DNA from: Salinadaptatus halalkaliphilus
GTDB taxonomy: Archaea > Halobacteriota > Halobacteria > Halobacteriales > Natrialbaceae
Length of the DNA: 64,000 bases
Assembly: GCF_006543045.1 (NCBI RefSeq)
Contig: NZ_RBZW01000024.1
Location: 1 to 64,000 of the forward strand
Direction of reading: 5' to 3'
A model generated the notes under the pieces. It had not been told where the DNA came from. It made no database searches and worked only from the letters and a program-made list of their open reading frames with translations. Position 1 is the first letter of the stretch. Every line of letters starts with the position of its first letter. Below are positions 34,000 through 42,429 of this stretch, in pieces. Both the position numbers and the translations under genes were made by a program.

Positions 34000-36900
34000 A
34001 TGTTCGACTCTGACACCGGATTCAGCGTCCCACCGATCGACGACGAGGCGATTCGAGATATCACCAGGAGTACCGACTGGACGGACGACACCGTGAACGT
34101 TCCATCGGGATCGCCTGCAGCAATCGCCGGCTCGATCGGACGAATTCTCGGCGACGCTGTCGTGAATCGACACGCCACACCCAGCATTCGGACCCGCCAT
34201 CGCGATCTACTCACGCTCGATCCATCGAGACTGGCCGGGGGGTTTGCACTCCGGATCGTCGAACGGTATTCGACGATCGACCCGACGTACCGACGCCGTG
34301 GGCGGACCGACGCGCAGGTGGCGAACGGGGATTCCACAGCCGACACGGCCGAACTCGAGACATCCACGTTCGAGTCGGCGGCGGGAAACGCGGAGGGGGG
34401 ACGCTTGCTCTCGGGAGTCTCGGTATCACCGTTTAGAACCGAACCGGGTGATCGAGTGCGCTCGTGGGTCGGGGACGAGGAGACGGCGCCAGATCGGACC
34501 TCCCCGCGAGGCCGAAGCGGTCCACAGCGTAACGACCCGCTCGGAACGAAGCCGCGCTTGTCCCGCGGGGACGTGTCTCCGGTTGCGGGGGTCGACGTGG
34601 ATCGGCGGAGTGGCCGATCTGACCACGACGATCACGACGAGACGAGTCGTCCTTCGTTCACGGGTAACGGCGACGTGGGACGACCCGACGACGGAAACGG
34701 ACACAGACGAACGGATGCCACGACTGAATCGTCGACAGCTACCGGCGGCCACCGTGCCGGACGGGACAGACTCGAGCAAGCGCCGGAGTCGAGCACCGAA
34801 AGCCGCCCCAGTGGAGCCCCGGCGACTCCCGTAGCGACCAATACGACTCCAGCCGCGGGCACCAATTTGGATCGGCGGATCTCGTCGGAGCGAGGGCGCA
34901 CGAGCGGGACCGACGCCCGTTCGTCGGTAGCGAGAAATCGGGGAATCGCCTCCCGAACGGTTCCAATTGGATCCACAGCAACTCCGATCCGATCGTCGAC
35001 CCGATCGGATATCGACGACAATCCGCAGCTTCGATCGTTCCAGGCGACGCCAGTCCAGTTCGGCGGTGCTCGAGAAACGGCACGGACCGTCCCCTGGATC
35101 CAGCGCTCCGCCGCCAGTCAATCGGTGGCGACCGAGCCCCTGCCAGTTTCGGATCCATCGTCTCAACGGACGGAACGTGAATTCCGACAGGGTATCGAGA
35201 GCGGTCGGGGGCGCACCTGGATCGACGCGACGAGTGTTCCCTCGGCCGGAGATCTCCAGCGGTCTCGCAATCGAGACCGGCGAGAGACCGGTGTGACCAG
35301 CGCCGGCGAGCGAACGGGCGACAGTGAACCAGTCGTCGCGGTTCGCGACCACGGTCCGGCGAGTGCCCACAGTGTGAGGACACACCGCGACAGCGAGGTG
35401 ATCGAGTCGCCCTCGAGACGAGGACCGAACCAGACCCACCAGGAGACTGCCACGACAGCTGACGGCGTTGTTCCGCAAAGTGCTGTCGACACTTCTGTCA
35501 CCGACGGCGATCGCGGGACGACACGGACGGATCGACCGGTTCGAGTTGGTCGTCGGGGGCGAGCAGTGACGTCGGCGAGAGCGACATCACGCGACGGGAT
35601 CGTGACCGGACAGCACGCGGTGGGAAAGCACGGATCAGCGCGCCAACGCCACGCGATGCGACGTGCGGGCGACGGCCTGACCGCAGCCAGCACGTCGGAA
35701 ATGAACGCGACGGATGCTCGAACAGCGACGACAGTCGACAACGGGCGTTCGGGTCGATCGAGCAGCAGTGTCGCCACCACATCCGCAGCGATCGGCGACC
35801 GGTCTACGGAGACGACGATATCGGTTCTCGCTACGCCCGCGAGCGTCCCGCGCCAACGCTCCTCCGGTGTCCACCACGAATCAGCGATCGGGGTCGCCGG
35901 GGGGGATGACCGACCAGCCAGTACGGGGCGAGGATGGTCACGGGACGGTCGGCGCCCTTGGACGGCCTCGTCAGCGGTGTATCACTTCCACGATTCCACG
36001 ACCGGGCGCGACCGGCGCCCGGTAACTACTACGGCGGGTACCCGACGAAATACGAGGGTACGGAGGCCAGATACGAGGTCCCAGGAGACGCCGAGTGCGG
36101 AAGACAGCGTACTCGTCACATCCACAGGACAGACGACGAAGACTGGTATCCCCGACCTGGAGACGAACCGTCGACGGAACCCCTCCCTCGATCCATCGCG
36201 AGAGTCCCTCGAGCACCGGTCGTCCCCGGTATCGGTGTCTCCTGGGGCCGGATCCGAAACGGGAATCGGTCGACGACTCGCTCGACTCGCTCGTCCCCCC
36301 GGAGTGAGCGAAACTGTCCAGTCCCCCGGCGAAGCACCCGAGGGGCGGACCGCGATAGCATATCCGCCCACCGGCGTCGATTTGAAAGACGCCACAGGCG
36401 GCCGGGAGACCGAATCGATGAAAGCGACGAAACCAGCTGTCACGACCGATTCGATCACTGACGCGAGAGCGGACCGCGACCGGCAGCCGGACCGGACGGC
36501 TGGACGCCCGATACGAACGGACCGCTCGAGGAGTTCGTTGCGAGTGGCCAGACGGGATCCATCGCCCGTGAACACGCCGGCCGGTCGGACCGAACGTGAC
36601 CGCACGAAATCCGCGATTTCCCGGGCCAGCAGCTCCACCGTGACGGGTGCGTCGGCCCGGCCATCTCGAGCCGGCAGTCCAACCACTGCGAGTGAGTCGT
36701 TGCTGGCGCGGCGAGTCGGCGACGCGAGCGACCGCATCGCAGCATCCGACCGCATCGACGACGTGACGGGAGTCCAACATGTCGATCCCGGATCGAATCG
36801 TCCGGACGGGTTCCGCGCTCGAGGCGCAGTAGTGAATCCGGGATCCAGGAGCAGTCAGAGACGGTCGCTGGACGCGCGAAGCACCGGCGACACGCCGAGC

Positions 36901-39105
36901 AGCGACGACCGAACCGGAACGGTAGCCACCACCGGCGTCTACCGATCGGCGGAGGGGTCGGAGCGTCCGAGCCCGGAGGACTCGAGCAGTTCCCCCGTCC
37001 GATCGTCACATCGACCGGTGAACCGAGAGCACATCTGGAGACACCGGCCACGAGAGAGCACTCATCCCCAGCAGACGCCGACGACGGCAGAACAGCTGTC
37101 GGCGATTCGACGGAGTGGCGATACGATGGCAATGTCTCGAGCGACTGCGGGGGCAATCGATCACGCTGTCACCCGTTCCATAGCACGGCAACGACCAGTT
37201 CCAGAGGGACGCGGTGACATCGGTGACCGAAGCGTGTCGGTAGAATCACCGAATGCCGTTCCGCGGCTGCAAACCGGACACAACAGGACTGATGCGCCGA
37301 CTTCGGAGACAGAACGTACCGGTGCGACCGAACGTCGTGTGCCGTCACACAGTATGCGGGCGGGGCCGCCCGTGTCCGAGAACCGCAGGTCGAGTCCCGG
37401 GTCGTCGCACGAGGTGCCACCGCAGCGGACAAACGGTGATCGAACGAGCGGTATCTCTGGCCGGACTCCGACCGACGGTACCGACGGGTCCCGAGTCGAG
37501 CAGGCACCGAACTGGCCCGGAGAACGCGAGACACCGACGGCACTCGCGACGAGTGCGTCTGCACCCAGAGACAACAGTTCGATCGACCGGGTGTCCGTTC
37601 CAGGAACGATCGGGAGCGGCGACGGTTCCCGACGGACAAGTGACAACGACGCACGGACGAGTAGGAACCACGCACCTGGACACAGCCGCGCTGTCGACTC
37701 AGCAGTAGCTCCCACCCCGGTGCGAGCGTCTCGGACCCAGCCCGAGACGGCGGAATCGCGAACGGACGTGTTACAACCGGAAAGAGCGGCTGTGACGGAC
37801 CGAATCGAGGTCCACACACGCTCGTCAACCCCTCGTCTCGCTACGAGCAGCGGTGTGTCGCGTTCGCTGACCGAGCCGGCCGGTTCGTCTCGAGACGAGC
37901 CGGCAGTTTCGACCCATGGCGATCGCGGTCGGCCCCAGAACCGGCCCACCTCGTCGAACCCGGAATACGGTCCGACAGGGGCAACGCGACTCGGGAACGA
38001 TACTCGAGTGGTCCAGAGACAGTCTCACCGGCGTGAGACCCCGCCCCGATCACGGTCGGAATCAGCGGTCAGTCGACAGACGAGTGACGGTCCGACGGTC
38101 GGATCCGCTGCCGACGGCGGGTCGATCGAGACGGTGACGCTCGAGCCAGAACGTCAGCAACCGCCTTCGATCCGTCGGTTACCGATTCGTCGTGTGGACG
38201 GGCACGCCACAGTCGTCGGAGTGAACACCCGATGGCAGCGTTTCGCCGATACCTCGTCGGCACGTACGGCATCGAGTCGGGTTCGCTCGGCTGCCAACGT
38301 CCGGGAAGTCGAACCGGTCGCATCCAATTCCAGATTCAATATAAGTAAATATAAGATACAGCAATCAGAAAGAGAAGGTGAAGAGTCGATGGGAGGGACA
38401 GTTAGCCCGGGCCGGCCCGGTCTCGTCTATCGGACATCTCGATCGACCGGGATCACCGATGCCGATGGGGACGAGCCTCGGTACGACACCACAGCGCAGG
38501 CACCAGCACCACACACCAACAGGAGTCGAGTCGACGACCATCGTGGGGACAGCGTTCTGGCGTCCCGTTCGGGTCCAGACGCCGGCGGGCATTCGTCCAC
38601 GATGGGGACTGACTCGAAATCGAGGCGTGCCGGCCGGGACGGGTCCACACGTCCGCAAGCGAAGAGACGGAATCGCGATTCGCTGGAGCGCCAGGGAGGC
38701 AGCCGCCGACGTGAATCTGTCCCGAATCGAGCAGCCATCGACGGTGAACACCATCCCGAATCCGACCGACCATCGACTCGAGTCTCCGGCCGAGTCGATG
38801 GTTCCGCGACGTTGCCCGAGGCCGTGCCAGCCGACGACCGATTCGACGGGTCCGACAATCGCCGCCGCGGCCGGACCGACCAGCAGTCCCGGAGGACGAC
38901 ACAGCTCCCTCAGGACCACGGTCCGACACGGTCCAATCACGCCCAGGCTAACGACCGGTCACGGTCCGGTGGCGAGCGTATCGACATCCCGTTTCCGGAT
39001 GAGTCCTTGCGGTACGAGGCCGACGTCGATCGGGTTGTCGAACGGCTCTACCGGAAACTCGAGCGTCGGGAACGAATCGAACGCGAACGGAGGGGGAAGC
39101 AATGA
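34000..39105 (+). CDS. Giant disordered eCIS protein, candidate tape measure
   Basis: A 1701-residue protein. The start is the ATG at 34000 (MFDSDTGFSVPP); an in-frame TTG at 33958 is weaker. Residues ~1-95 look folded (AIAGSIGRILGDAVVNR). Residues ~100-1640 are low-complexity Arg/Ser/Thr/Asp/Gly, with no Cys that I can find and very little Lys. The last ~40 residues are a charged helix (YEADVDRVVERLYRKLERRE) like the C-termini I recall for proteins just upstream of the LysM hub in other eCIS loci. Its TGA overlaps the LysM gene ATG. No other long protein here can set tube length, so tape measure is the best inference. A typical coiled-coil core is lacking, so a scaffold or cargo-like role remains open. 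Confidence 0.65.
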   Translation: MFDSDTGFSVPPIDDEAIRDITRSTDWTDDTVNVPSGSPAAIAGSIGRILGDAVVNRHATPSIRTRHRDLLTLDPSRLAGGFALRIVERYSTIDPTYRRRGRTDAQVANGDSTADTAELETSTFESAAGNAEGGRLLSGVSVSPFRTEPGDRVRSWVGDEETAPDRTSPRGRSGPQRNDPLGTKPRLSRGDVSPVAGVDVDRRSGRSDHDDHDETSRPSFTGNGDVGRPDDGNGHRRTDATTESSTATGGHRAGRDRLEQAPESSTESRPSGAPATPVATNTTPAAGTNLDRRISSERGRTSGTDARSSVARNRGIASRTVPIGSTATPIRSSTRSDIDDNPQLRSFQATPVQFGGARETARTVPWIQRSAASQSVATEPLPVSDPSSQRTEREFRQGIESGRGRTWIDATSVPSAGDLQRSRNRDRRETGVTSAGERTGDSEPVVAVRDHGPASAHSVRTHRDSEVIESPSRRGPNQTHQETATTADGVVPQSAVDTSVTDGDRGTTRTDRPVRVGRRGRAVTSARATSRDGIVTGQHAVGKHGSARQRHAMRRAGDGLTAASTSEMNATDARTATTVDNGRSGRSSSSVATTSAAIGDRSTETTISVLATPASVPRQRSSGVHHESAIGVAGGDDRPASTGRGWSRDGRRPWTASSAVYHFHDSTTGRDRRPVTTTAGTRRNTRVRRPDTRSQETPSAEDSVLVTSTGQTTKTGIPDLETNRRRNPSLDPSRESLEHRSSPVSVSPGAGSETGIGRRLARLARPPGVSETVQSPGEAPEGRTAIAYPPTGVDLKDATGGRETESMKATKPAVTTDSITDARADRDRQPDRTAGRPIRTDRSRSSLRVARRDPSPVNTPAGRTERDRTKSAISRASSSTVTGASARPSRAGSPTTASESLLARRVGDASDRIAASDRIDDVTGVQHVDPGSNRPDGFRARGAVVNPGSRSSQRRSLDARSTGDTPSSDDRTGTVATTGVYRSAEGSERPSPEDSSSSPVRSSHRPVNREHIWRHRPRESTHPQQTPTTAEQLSAIRRSGDTMAMSRATAGAIDHAVTRSIARQRPVPEGRGDIGDRSVSVESPNAVPRLQTGHNRTDAPTSETERTGATERRVPSHSMRAGPPVSENRRSSPGSSHEVPPQRTNGDRTSGISGRTPTDGTDGSRVEQAPNWPGERETPTALATSASAPRDNSSIDRVSVPGTIGSGDGSRRTSDNDARTSRNHAPGHSRAVDSAVAPTPVRASRTQPETAESRTDVLQPERAAVTDRIEVHTRSSTPRLATSSGVSRSLTEPAGSSRDEPAVSTHGDRGRPQNRPTSSNPEYGPTGATRLGNDTRVVQRQSHRRETPPRSRSESAVSRQTSDGPTVGSAADGGSIETVTLEPERQQPPSIRRLPIRRVDGHATVVGVNTRWQRFADTSSARTASSRVRSAANVREVEPVASNSRFNISKYKIQQSEREGEESMGGTVSPGRPGLVYRTSRSTGITDADGDEPRYDTTAQAPAPHTNRSRVDDHRGDSVLASRSGPDAGGHSSTMGTDSKSRRAGRDGSTRPQAKRRNRDSLERQGGSRRRESVPNRAAIDGEHHPESDRPSTRVSGRVDGSATLPEAVPADDRFDGSDNRRRGRTDQQSRRTTQLPQDHGPTRSNHAQANDRSRSGGERIDIPFPDESLRYEADVDRVVERLYRKLERRERIERERRGKQ
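38335..38388 (+). promoter_or_regulatory. AT-rich island with internal TATA and Shine-Dalgarno site inside the giant gene
   Basis: In otherwise GC-rich coding DNA, 38335-38360 reads TTCAATATAAGTAAATATAA, a strong TATA-like tract. GAAGGTGAAG at 38374-38383 is a Shine-Dalgarno-like site. An in-frame ATG follows at 38389 (codon 1464), which would give a separate 238-residue C-terminal product. It could drive the downstream baseplate genes, or mark an ancestral gene start now fused in frame. Confidence 0.55.
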
Positions 39106-39770
39106 CGAACGGAAAGCTAGAGAAGGCACAGATAACCATCCTCAACGGCAAAAAGCAAGGTGACCAGATCGAGTGTAAGTTCAATCCGAGTTCGTACACG
39201 CTCGAAAAGAGCGTCAACTACGGCGAGATGAAAGCCACGGGATCGGGCGCATCGATCATGCAATTCGTCGACGGCAACGCAGAGACGCTGTCGATGGAGT
39301 TGTTCTTCGATACGACGGACGAACTCGGTTCGGAGAACTCGTCGTCAGCGCAACTCGATGTCCGTGAGAACTACACGAAATACATCGATCACTTGCTGGC
39401 TGTCGACGGTGAACTCCATGCACCGCCGGTCTGTCAGTTCGTGTGGGGGGATGGGATCGATTTTACCGCACTAGTCCAGCGTGCAAACAAACAGTTCACA
39501 AAGTTCCTGCCAAGCGGGATCCCGATCCGGGCCCGAGTGTCGATACTCTTCAAGGAGTACAAGACGGCAGATTATCACAAATCGGAGGTCTCCCCCGAGT
39601 CGACGGACAAAACGAAAGTGTGGACGGTTTCTGAAGGAGATACTCTCTGGTTGATCGCAGACGAGGAGTACAGCGACCCAGCACACTGGCGAACGATAGC
39701 GGATCAAAACGAGATCGACAACCCCCGTGCAATCGAGCCGGGTGAGAAACTCGAGCTGCCGCCACTGTAG
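39102..39770 (+). CDS. LysM-domain baseplate hub protein (Afp7/Pvc7-like)
   Basis: A 222-residue protein with two parts. Residues ~1-150 are the gp53/Afp7-type domain (KFNPSSYTLEKSVNYGEM, TLSMELFFDTTDELG, PPVCQFVWGDGIDFTALV). Residues ~168-222 are a LysM module (WTVSEGDTLWLIADEEYSDP, WRTIADQNEIDNPRAIEPG). In eCIS particles this protein surrounds the hub and joins spike to tube. It overlaps the giant gene upstream by four bases (ATGA). The LysM here probably serves in protein packing, since haloarchaea have no peptidoglycan. Confidence 0.93.
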   Translation: MTNGKLEKAQITILNGKKQGDQIECKFNPSSYTLEKSVNYGEMKATGSGASIMQFVDGNAETLSMELFFDTTDELGSENSSSAQLDVRENYTKYIDHLLAVDGELHAPPVCQFVWGDGIDFTALVQRANKQFTKFLPSGIPIRARVSILFKEYKTADYHKSEVSPESTDKTKVWTVSEGDTLWLIADEEYSDPAHWRTIADQNEIDNPRAIEPGEKLELPPL

Positions 39771-39771
39771 T

Positions 39772-39846
39772 ATGAGTACGGACACGACATCACGTCCGAG
39801 TAACTATGACGACGACCGTCGAGTCAGGGACGGTGATGAGACGTGA
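39772..39846 (+). CDS. Possible 24-residue micro-ORF between hub genes
   Basis: An ATG two bases after the LysM stop opens a 24-codon frame (MSTDTTSRPSNYDDDRRVRD...), whose TGA overlaps the GTG start of the gpD-like gene (GTGA). The exact tiling suggests translation, at least as a coupler that hands ribosomes to the next gene. No homology can be judged at this size. Confidence 0.35.
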   Translation: MSTDTTSRPSNYDDDRRVRDGDET

Positions 39847-40868
39847 GCTACAGCGCCGACAACCATCCTCGCTACTCGCCGCGGTTCAAGGTGATGATCG
39901 GCGACCAGACGTTTCAGGAGCCGGGTGGTCGGATCGCCGACCTGGTCGTTGAGACGTCGTTCGAGGGTGCAGATCGGTTTTCGTTCGGCCTCAACTTCCC
40001 GTTCGACGAGGAACTCGACGAGTTTGCAGGCTTGTCCTGGGACGAGTTCGAGGTCGGAACGGACGTCGAAATCGCGATGGGATACGGTGACGACGGTGAG
40101 TTGACACCGCTGCTGTCGGGGAAGATCAGATCGATTACCGGCGAGTTCACCGTCGATCACGGTCCGGAAGTACAGGCCGCCGGCTACGGGCTGTTGTGGG
40201 ATGCGATGCAGGGGTCGCGGGCGGACTCGTGGGAAGCGTCGACTATCGGCGACGCCGTCGAAGACGTGCTCTCGATGTACCCCTTCTCGTCCGTCGACAT
40301 CGAGAGTGCAGATATCGAACGCGAAAAGCTCGTCCAGAACGGCTGTAGCGATTACCAGTTCGTACACGACCTGGCGACCACGTACGGCTTCGAGTTTTAC
40401 GCAGAGCGTGATACGGTGAAGTTCATTCCACGGTCGTCGGCGATTTCGGACGAACCAGTTGCACAACTGTGGTACGGCGAGGACCTTCACGACTTTACCG
40501 GCGAGATTTCCCATCGCCGGGACACCCACGAAGTCGAGGTCAGATCGTGGGACATCGAACGGAAAGAAGAAATCATCGAGACTGCGGGCAGTTCAGACGC
40601 CAAACACAAAGAGGTATTCAGCGTGCCAGCTATGTCACCAGACGAAGCCGAACAGATCGCACGAACGAAACTCAATCAGTTTTCCGACGAAGTCGTCCAG
40701 GGATATGGCGAAGCCGACGGAATCCCCGAAATCCGCGCCGGAGAGACGATCAAACTCGTCGAACTCGGCGATCGGTTTTCCGGGATCTACCACGTAACGA
40801 AAGCGACCCACCGGATGGGTAGTGCTGGCTACCGGACGACGTTCGAAGCAGTCGAGGTGGGATCGTGA
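39843..40868 (+). CDS. Baseplate hub protein, phage late-control D/gp27-like
   Basis: A 341-residue gpD/VgrG N-terminal-type hub. The N-terminus YSPRFKVMIGDQTFQEPGGR starts the first beta barrel; residues ~75-125 contain GYGDDGELTPLLSGKIRSIT; residues ~160-220 hold NGCSDYQFVHDLATTYGFEFY, the hallmark of phage late-control D proteins; and the C-terminal barrel has FSGIYHVTKATHRMG. The trimer should connect tube and spike. It starts at a GTG and overlaps the next gene by four bases (GTGA). Confidence 0.92.
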   Translation: MSYSADNHPRYSPRFKVMIGDQTFQEPGGRIADLVVETSFEGADRFSFGLNFPFDEELDEFAGLSWDEFEVGTDVEIAMGYGDDGELTPLLSGKIRSITGEFTVDHGPEVQAAGYGLLWDAMQGSRADSWEASTIGDAVEDVLSMYPFSSVDIESADIEREKLVQNGCSDYQFVHDLATTYGFEFYAERDTVKFIPRSSAISDEPVAQLWYGEDLHDFTGEISHRRDTHEVEVRSWDIERKEEIIETAGSSDAKHKEVFSVPAMSPDEAEQIARTKLNQFSDEVVQGYGEADGIPEIRAGETIKLVELGDRFSGIYHVTKATHRMGSAGYRTTFEAVEVGS

Positions 40869-41611
40869 GTCAACCGGGGGTTTTCGACGGGGAGACGACC
40901 GAGGACGGCATACAGGGTGTCGTTGTCGGTATCGTCACCGACAACGAGGATCCGAAAGATCTCGGTCGGGTCAAGCTACAGTTCCCGTGGCGAGATGCCG
41001 ACGACGAGAGTCACTGGGCTCGCATCGCGACGCCGATGGCCGGCGACGGGTACGGCGCGTACTTCCTGCCGGATGTCGACGACGAGGTGCTCGTGGCGTT
41101 CGAAAACGGAGACATCCATCGACCGTACGTCGTCGGTTCGCTCTGGAACGGCAAGCAAACACCACCCCAAAAGAACGACGGTGACAACAACGTGCGAGAG
41201 ATCCGTAGCCGGAGCGAACACCGGATAACCTTCGACGACGACAGAAACGGCGACGGCGGGAGTATCTGTATCGAGACCAGTGCCGGACACGAAATCGTCA
41301 TCGACGACGCGGCCGATCAGGAGACGATCACGATCCGCGACGACGATGCGACCAACCGAATCGTCCTCGATTCGTCGGACGACTCCGTCGCGATCGACGC
41401 CGGCGACGAACTCGAGCTCTCCGCAAAACACGTCACGATCGACGGCGACAAAAGCGTCGAAATTAGCGGGGGGACGACGGTCGACATCAAGAGCAAGAAC
41501 ACCGTCGATGTCTCGGGGAAAGCGAACGTCGACATCGACAGCGGCGGCCTGATGAGTATCGACTCGACGGGGCCGTTGACGATCGAAGGCGCCATTATTC
41601 GACTTAACTGA
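40865..41611 (+). CDS. Spike protein, gp5/VgrG/baseplate V-like
   Basis: A 248-residue spike. Residues ~15-100 are an OB-fold (VVVGIVTDNEDPKDLGRVKLQFPW, RIATPMAGDGYGAYFLPDVDDEV, RPYVVGSLWNG), the gp5 N-terminal type. Residues ~115-248 are a repetitive beta-helix (SSDDSVAIDAGDELELSAKH, KNTVDVSGKANVDIDSGG), which trimerises into the piercing needle. There is no lysozyme domain, as usual for eCIS. The split of VgrG into separate hub and spike genes is the common eCIS layout. The tip is supplied by the PAAR gene two bases downstream. Confidence 0.93.
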   Translation: MSQPGVFDGETTEDGIQGVVVGIVTDNEDPKDLGRVKLQFPWRDADDESHWARIATPMAGDGYGAYFLPDVDDEVLVAFENGDIHRPYVVGSLWNGKQTPPQKNDGDNNVREIRSRSEHRITFDDDRNGDGGSICIETSAGHEIVIDDAADQETITIRDDDATNRIVLDSSDDSVAIDAGDELELSAKHVTIDGDKSVEISGGTTVDIKSKNTVDVSGKANVDIDSGGLMSIDSTGPLTIEGAIIRLN

Positions 41612-41613
41612 TC

Positions 41614-41904
41614 ATGAAACCTGCTGCACGAATTGGCGATGGGACCGCTCATGGGACGCCATTGATTGGAACGGGGAGTCCGAACGTATTCATCGGCAAC
41701 CGACCAGCGTGGCGGGCGCTCGCCGACGTTCATAGCTGTCCGCTAACTTCCGGCGTGGTCCCACACGTCGGTGGGCCAGTGATTGGCGGTAGCCCGACCG
41801 TCCTGATCAACAATATGCCGGCGGCGCGACTGGGAGATACGATCGTCGAGAATGGCCCTCCGAACAAGATCGTGTCTGGATGCCCGACTGTGCTGATCGA
41901 CTAA
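41614..41904 (+). CDS. PAAR-domain spike tip protein
   Basis: A 96-residue PAAR protein. PAARIGDGTAHGTPL at the N-terminus is the PAAR signature, with repeated GSPNVFIGN, GGSPTVLINNMPAARLGD and SGCPTVLID. The His and Cys (HG, HVGGP, SC, GCP) are positioned to bind the zinc that sharpens the tip. It is a minimal PAAR with no effector extension. It caps the gp5-like spike encoded just upstream. Confidence 0.95.
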   Translation: MKPAARIGDGTAHGTPLIGTGSPNVFIGNRPAWRALADVHSCPLTSGVVPHVGGPVIGGSPTVLINNMPAARLGDTIVENGPPNKIVSGCPTVLID

Positions 41905-41906
41905 CC

Positions 41907-42305
41907 ATGGCCGAGGAATTTCTCGGGACTGGGTGGCAGTATCCGGTCACGACCGACCACCGTGGTGACATCGAAACGTCCGACGCGGAGGAGGACATTC
42001 GCGAGTCGATTCGGATCATCTTGGGAACCGCGAAAGGCGAACGTGTCATGCGACCCGAGTTCGGCTGTGACATCCACGATCACGTCTACTCGGCCGCCTC
42101 GCCAGCGACCCTGAATCTCATCGAGAGTAGCATCCGCGAGGCGCTGGTCCGGTGGGAACCCCGCATCGATATCGAGAACATCGACGCGACGACAGCGAAC
42201 GACGATCCCAACAGGATCCTGATCGAGATCGAGTACTACGTTCGGACGACGAACAGCCTCTCGAACATGGTCTATCCGTTCCACATCACGGAAGGTGACG
42301 GATGA
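41907..42305 (+). CDS. Baseplate wedge protein gp25/GPW-like
   Basis: A 132-residue gp25-family protein. DAEEDIRESIRIILGTAKGERVMRPEFGCDIHDHVY carries the gp25 core, including the conserved RPEFGC segment. NLIESSIREALVRWEPRI is the following helix. In contractile systems gp25 joins sheath to baseplate wedge. The ATG is three bases after the PAAR stop, and its own stop overlaps a short frame at 42302 (ATGA). Confidence 0.93.
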   Translation: MAEEFLGTGWQYPVTTDHRGDIETSDAEEDIRESIRIILGTAKGERVMRPEFGCDIHDHVYSAASPATLNLIESSIREALVRWEPRIDIENIDATTANDDPNRILIEIEYYVRTTNSLSNMVYPFHITEGDG

Positions 42306-42324
42306 GCGGAGAAAACAGACGGCT

Positions 42325-42429
42325 ATGCGACTCATGAATCGATCGACGGCGGACGAGATCGTTCGTCGTCGAACCGATCGATGGCTCCAGACCGCCCGAA
42401 ACGAGGTCTGTCGTACCGACACAGTATGA
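42325..42429 (+). CDS. Possible 34-residue micro-ORF before the baseplate J gene
   Basis: Between gp25 and the next gene, two tiny frames are chained by ATGA overlaps: an 11-codon one from 42302, and this one (MRLMNRSTADEIVRRRTDRW...; an internal ATG at 42334 overlaps the 11-codon stop). Its TGA overlaps the baseplate J ATG at 42426. The composition is basic and helical, unlike the acidic neighbours. It may be translated as a coupling peptide; evidence is only positional. Confidence 0.3.
   Translation: MRLMNRSTADEIVRRRTDRWLQTARNEVCRTDTV

Noticed and set aside
34426-35478. Leftward frames of up to 350 codons inside the giant gene
   Set aside because: I considered whether the giant ORF was itself the shadow. 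The plus-strand frame runs unbroken for 1701 codons, is coupled to the LysM gene by ATGA, and has a plausible N-terminus and C-terminal helix, so the leftward frames are the shadows.
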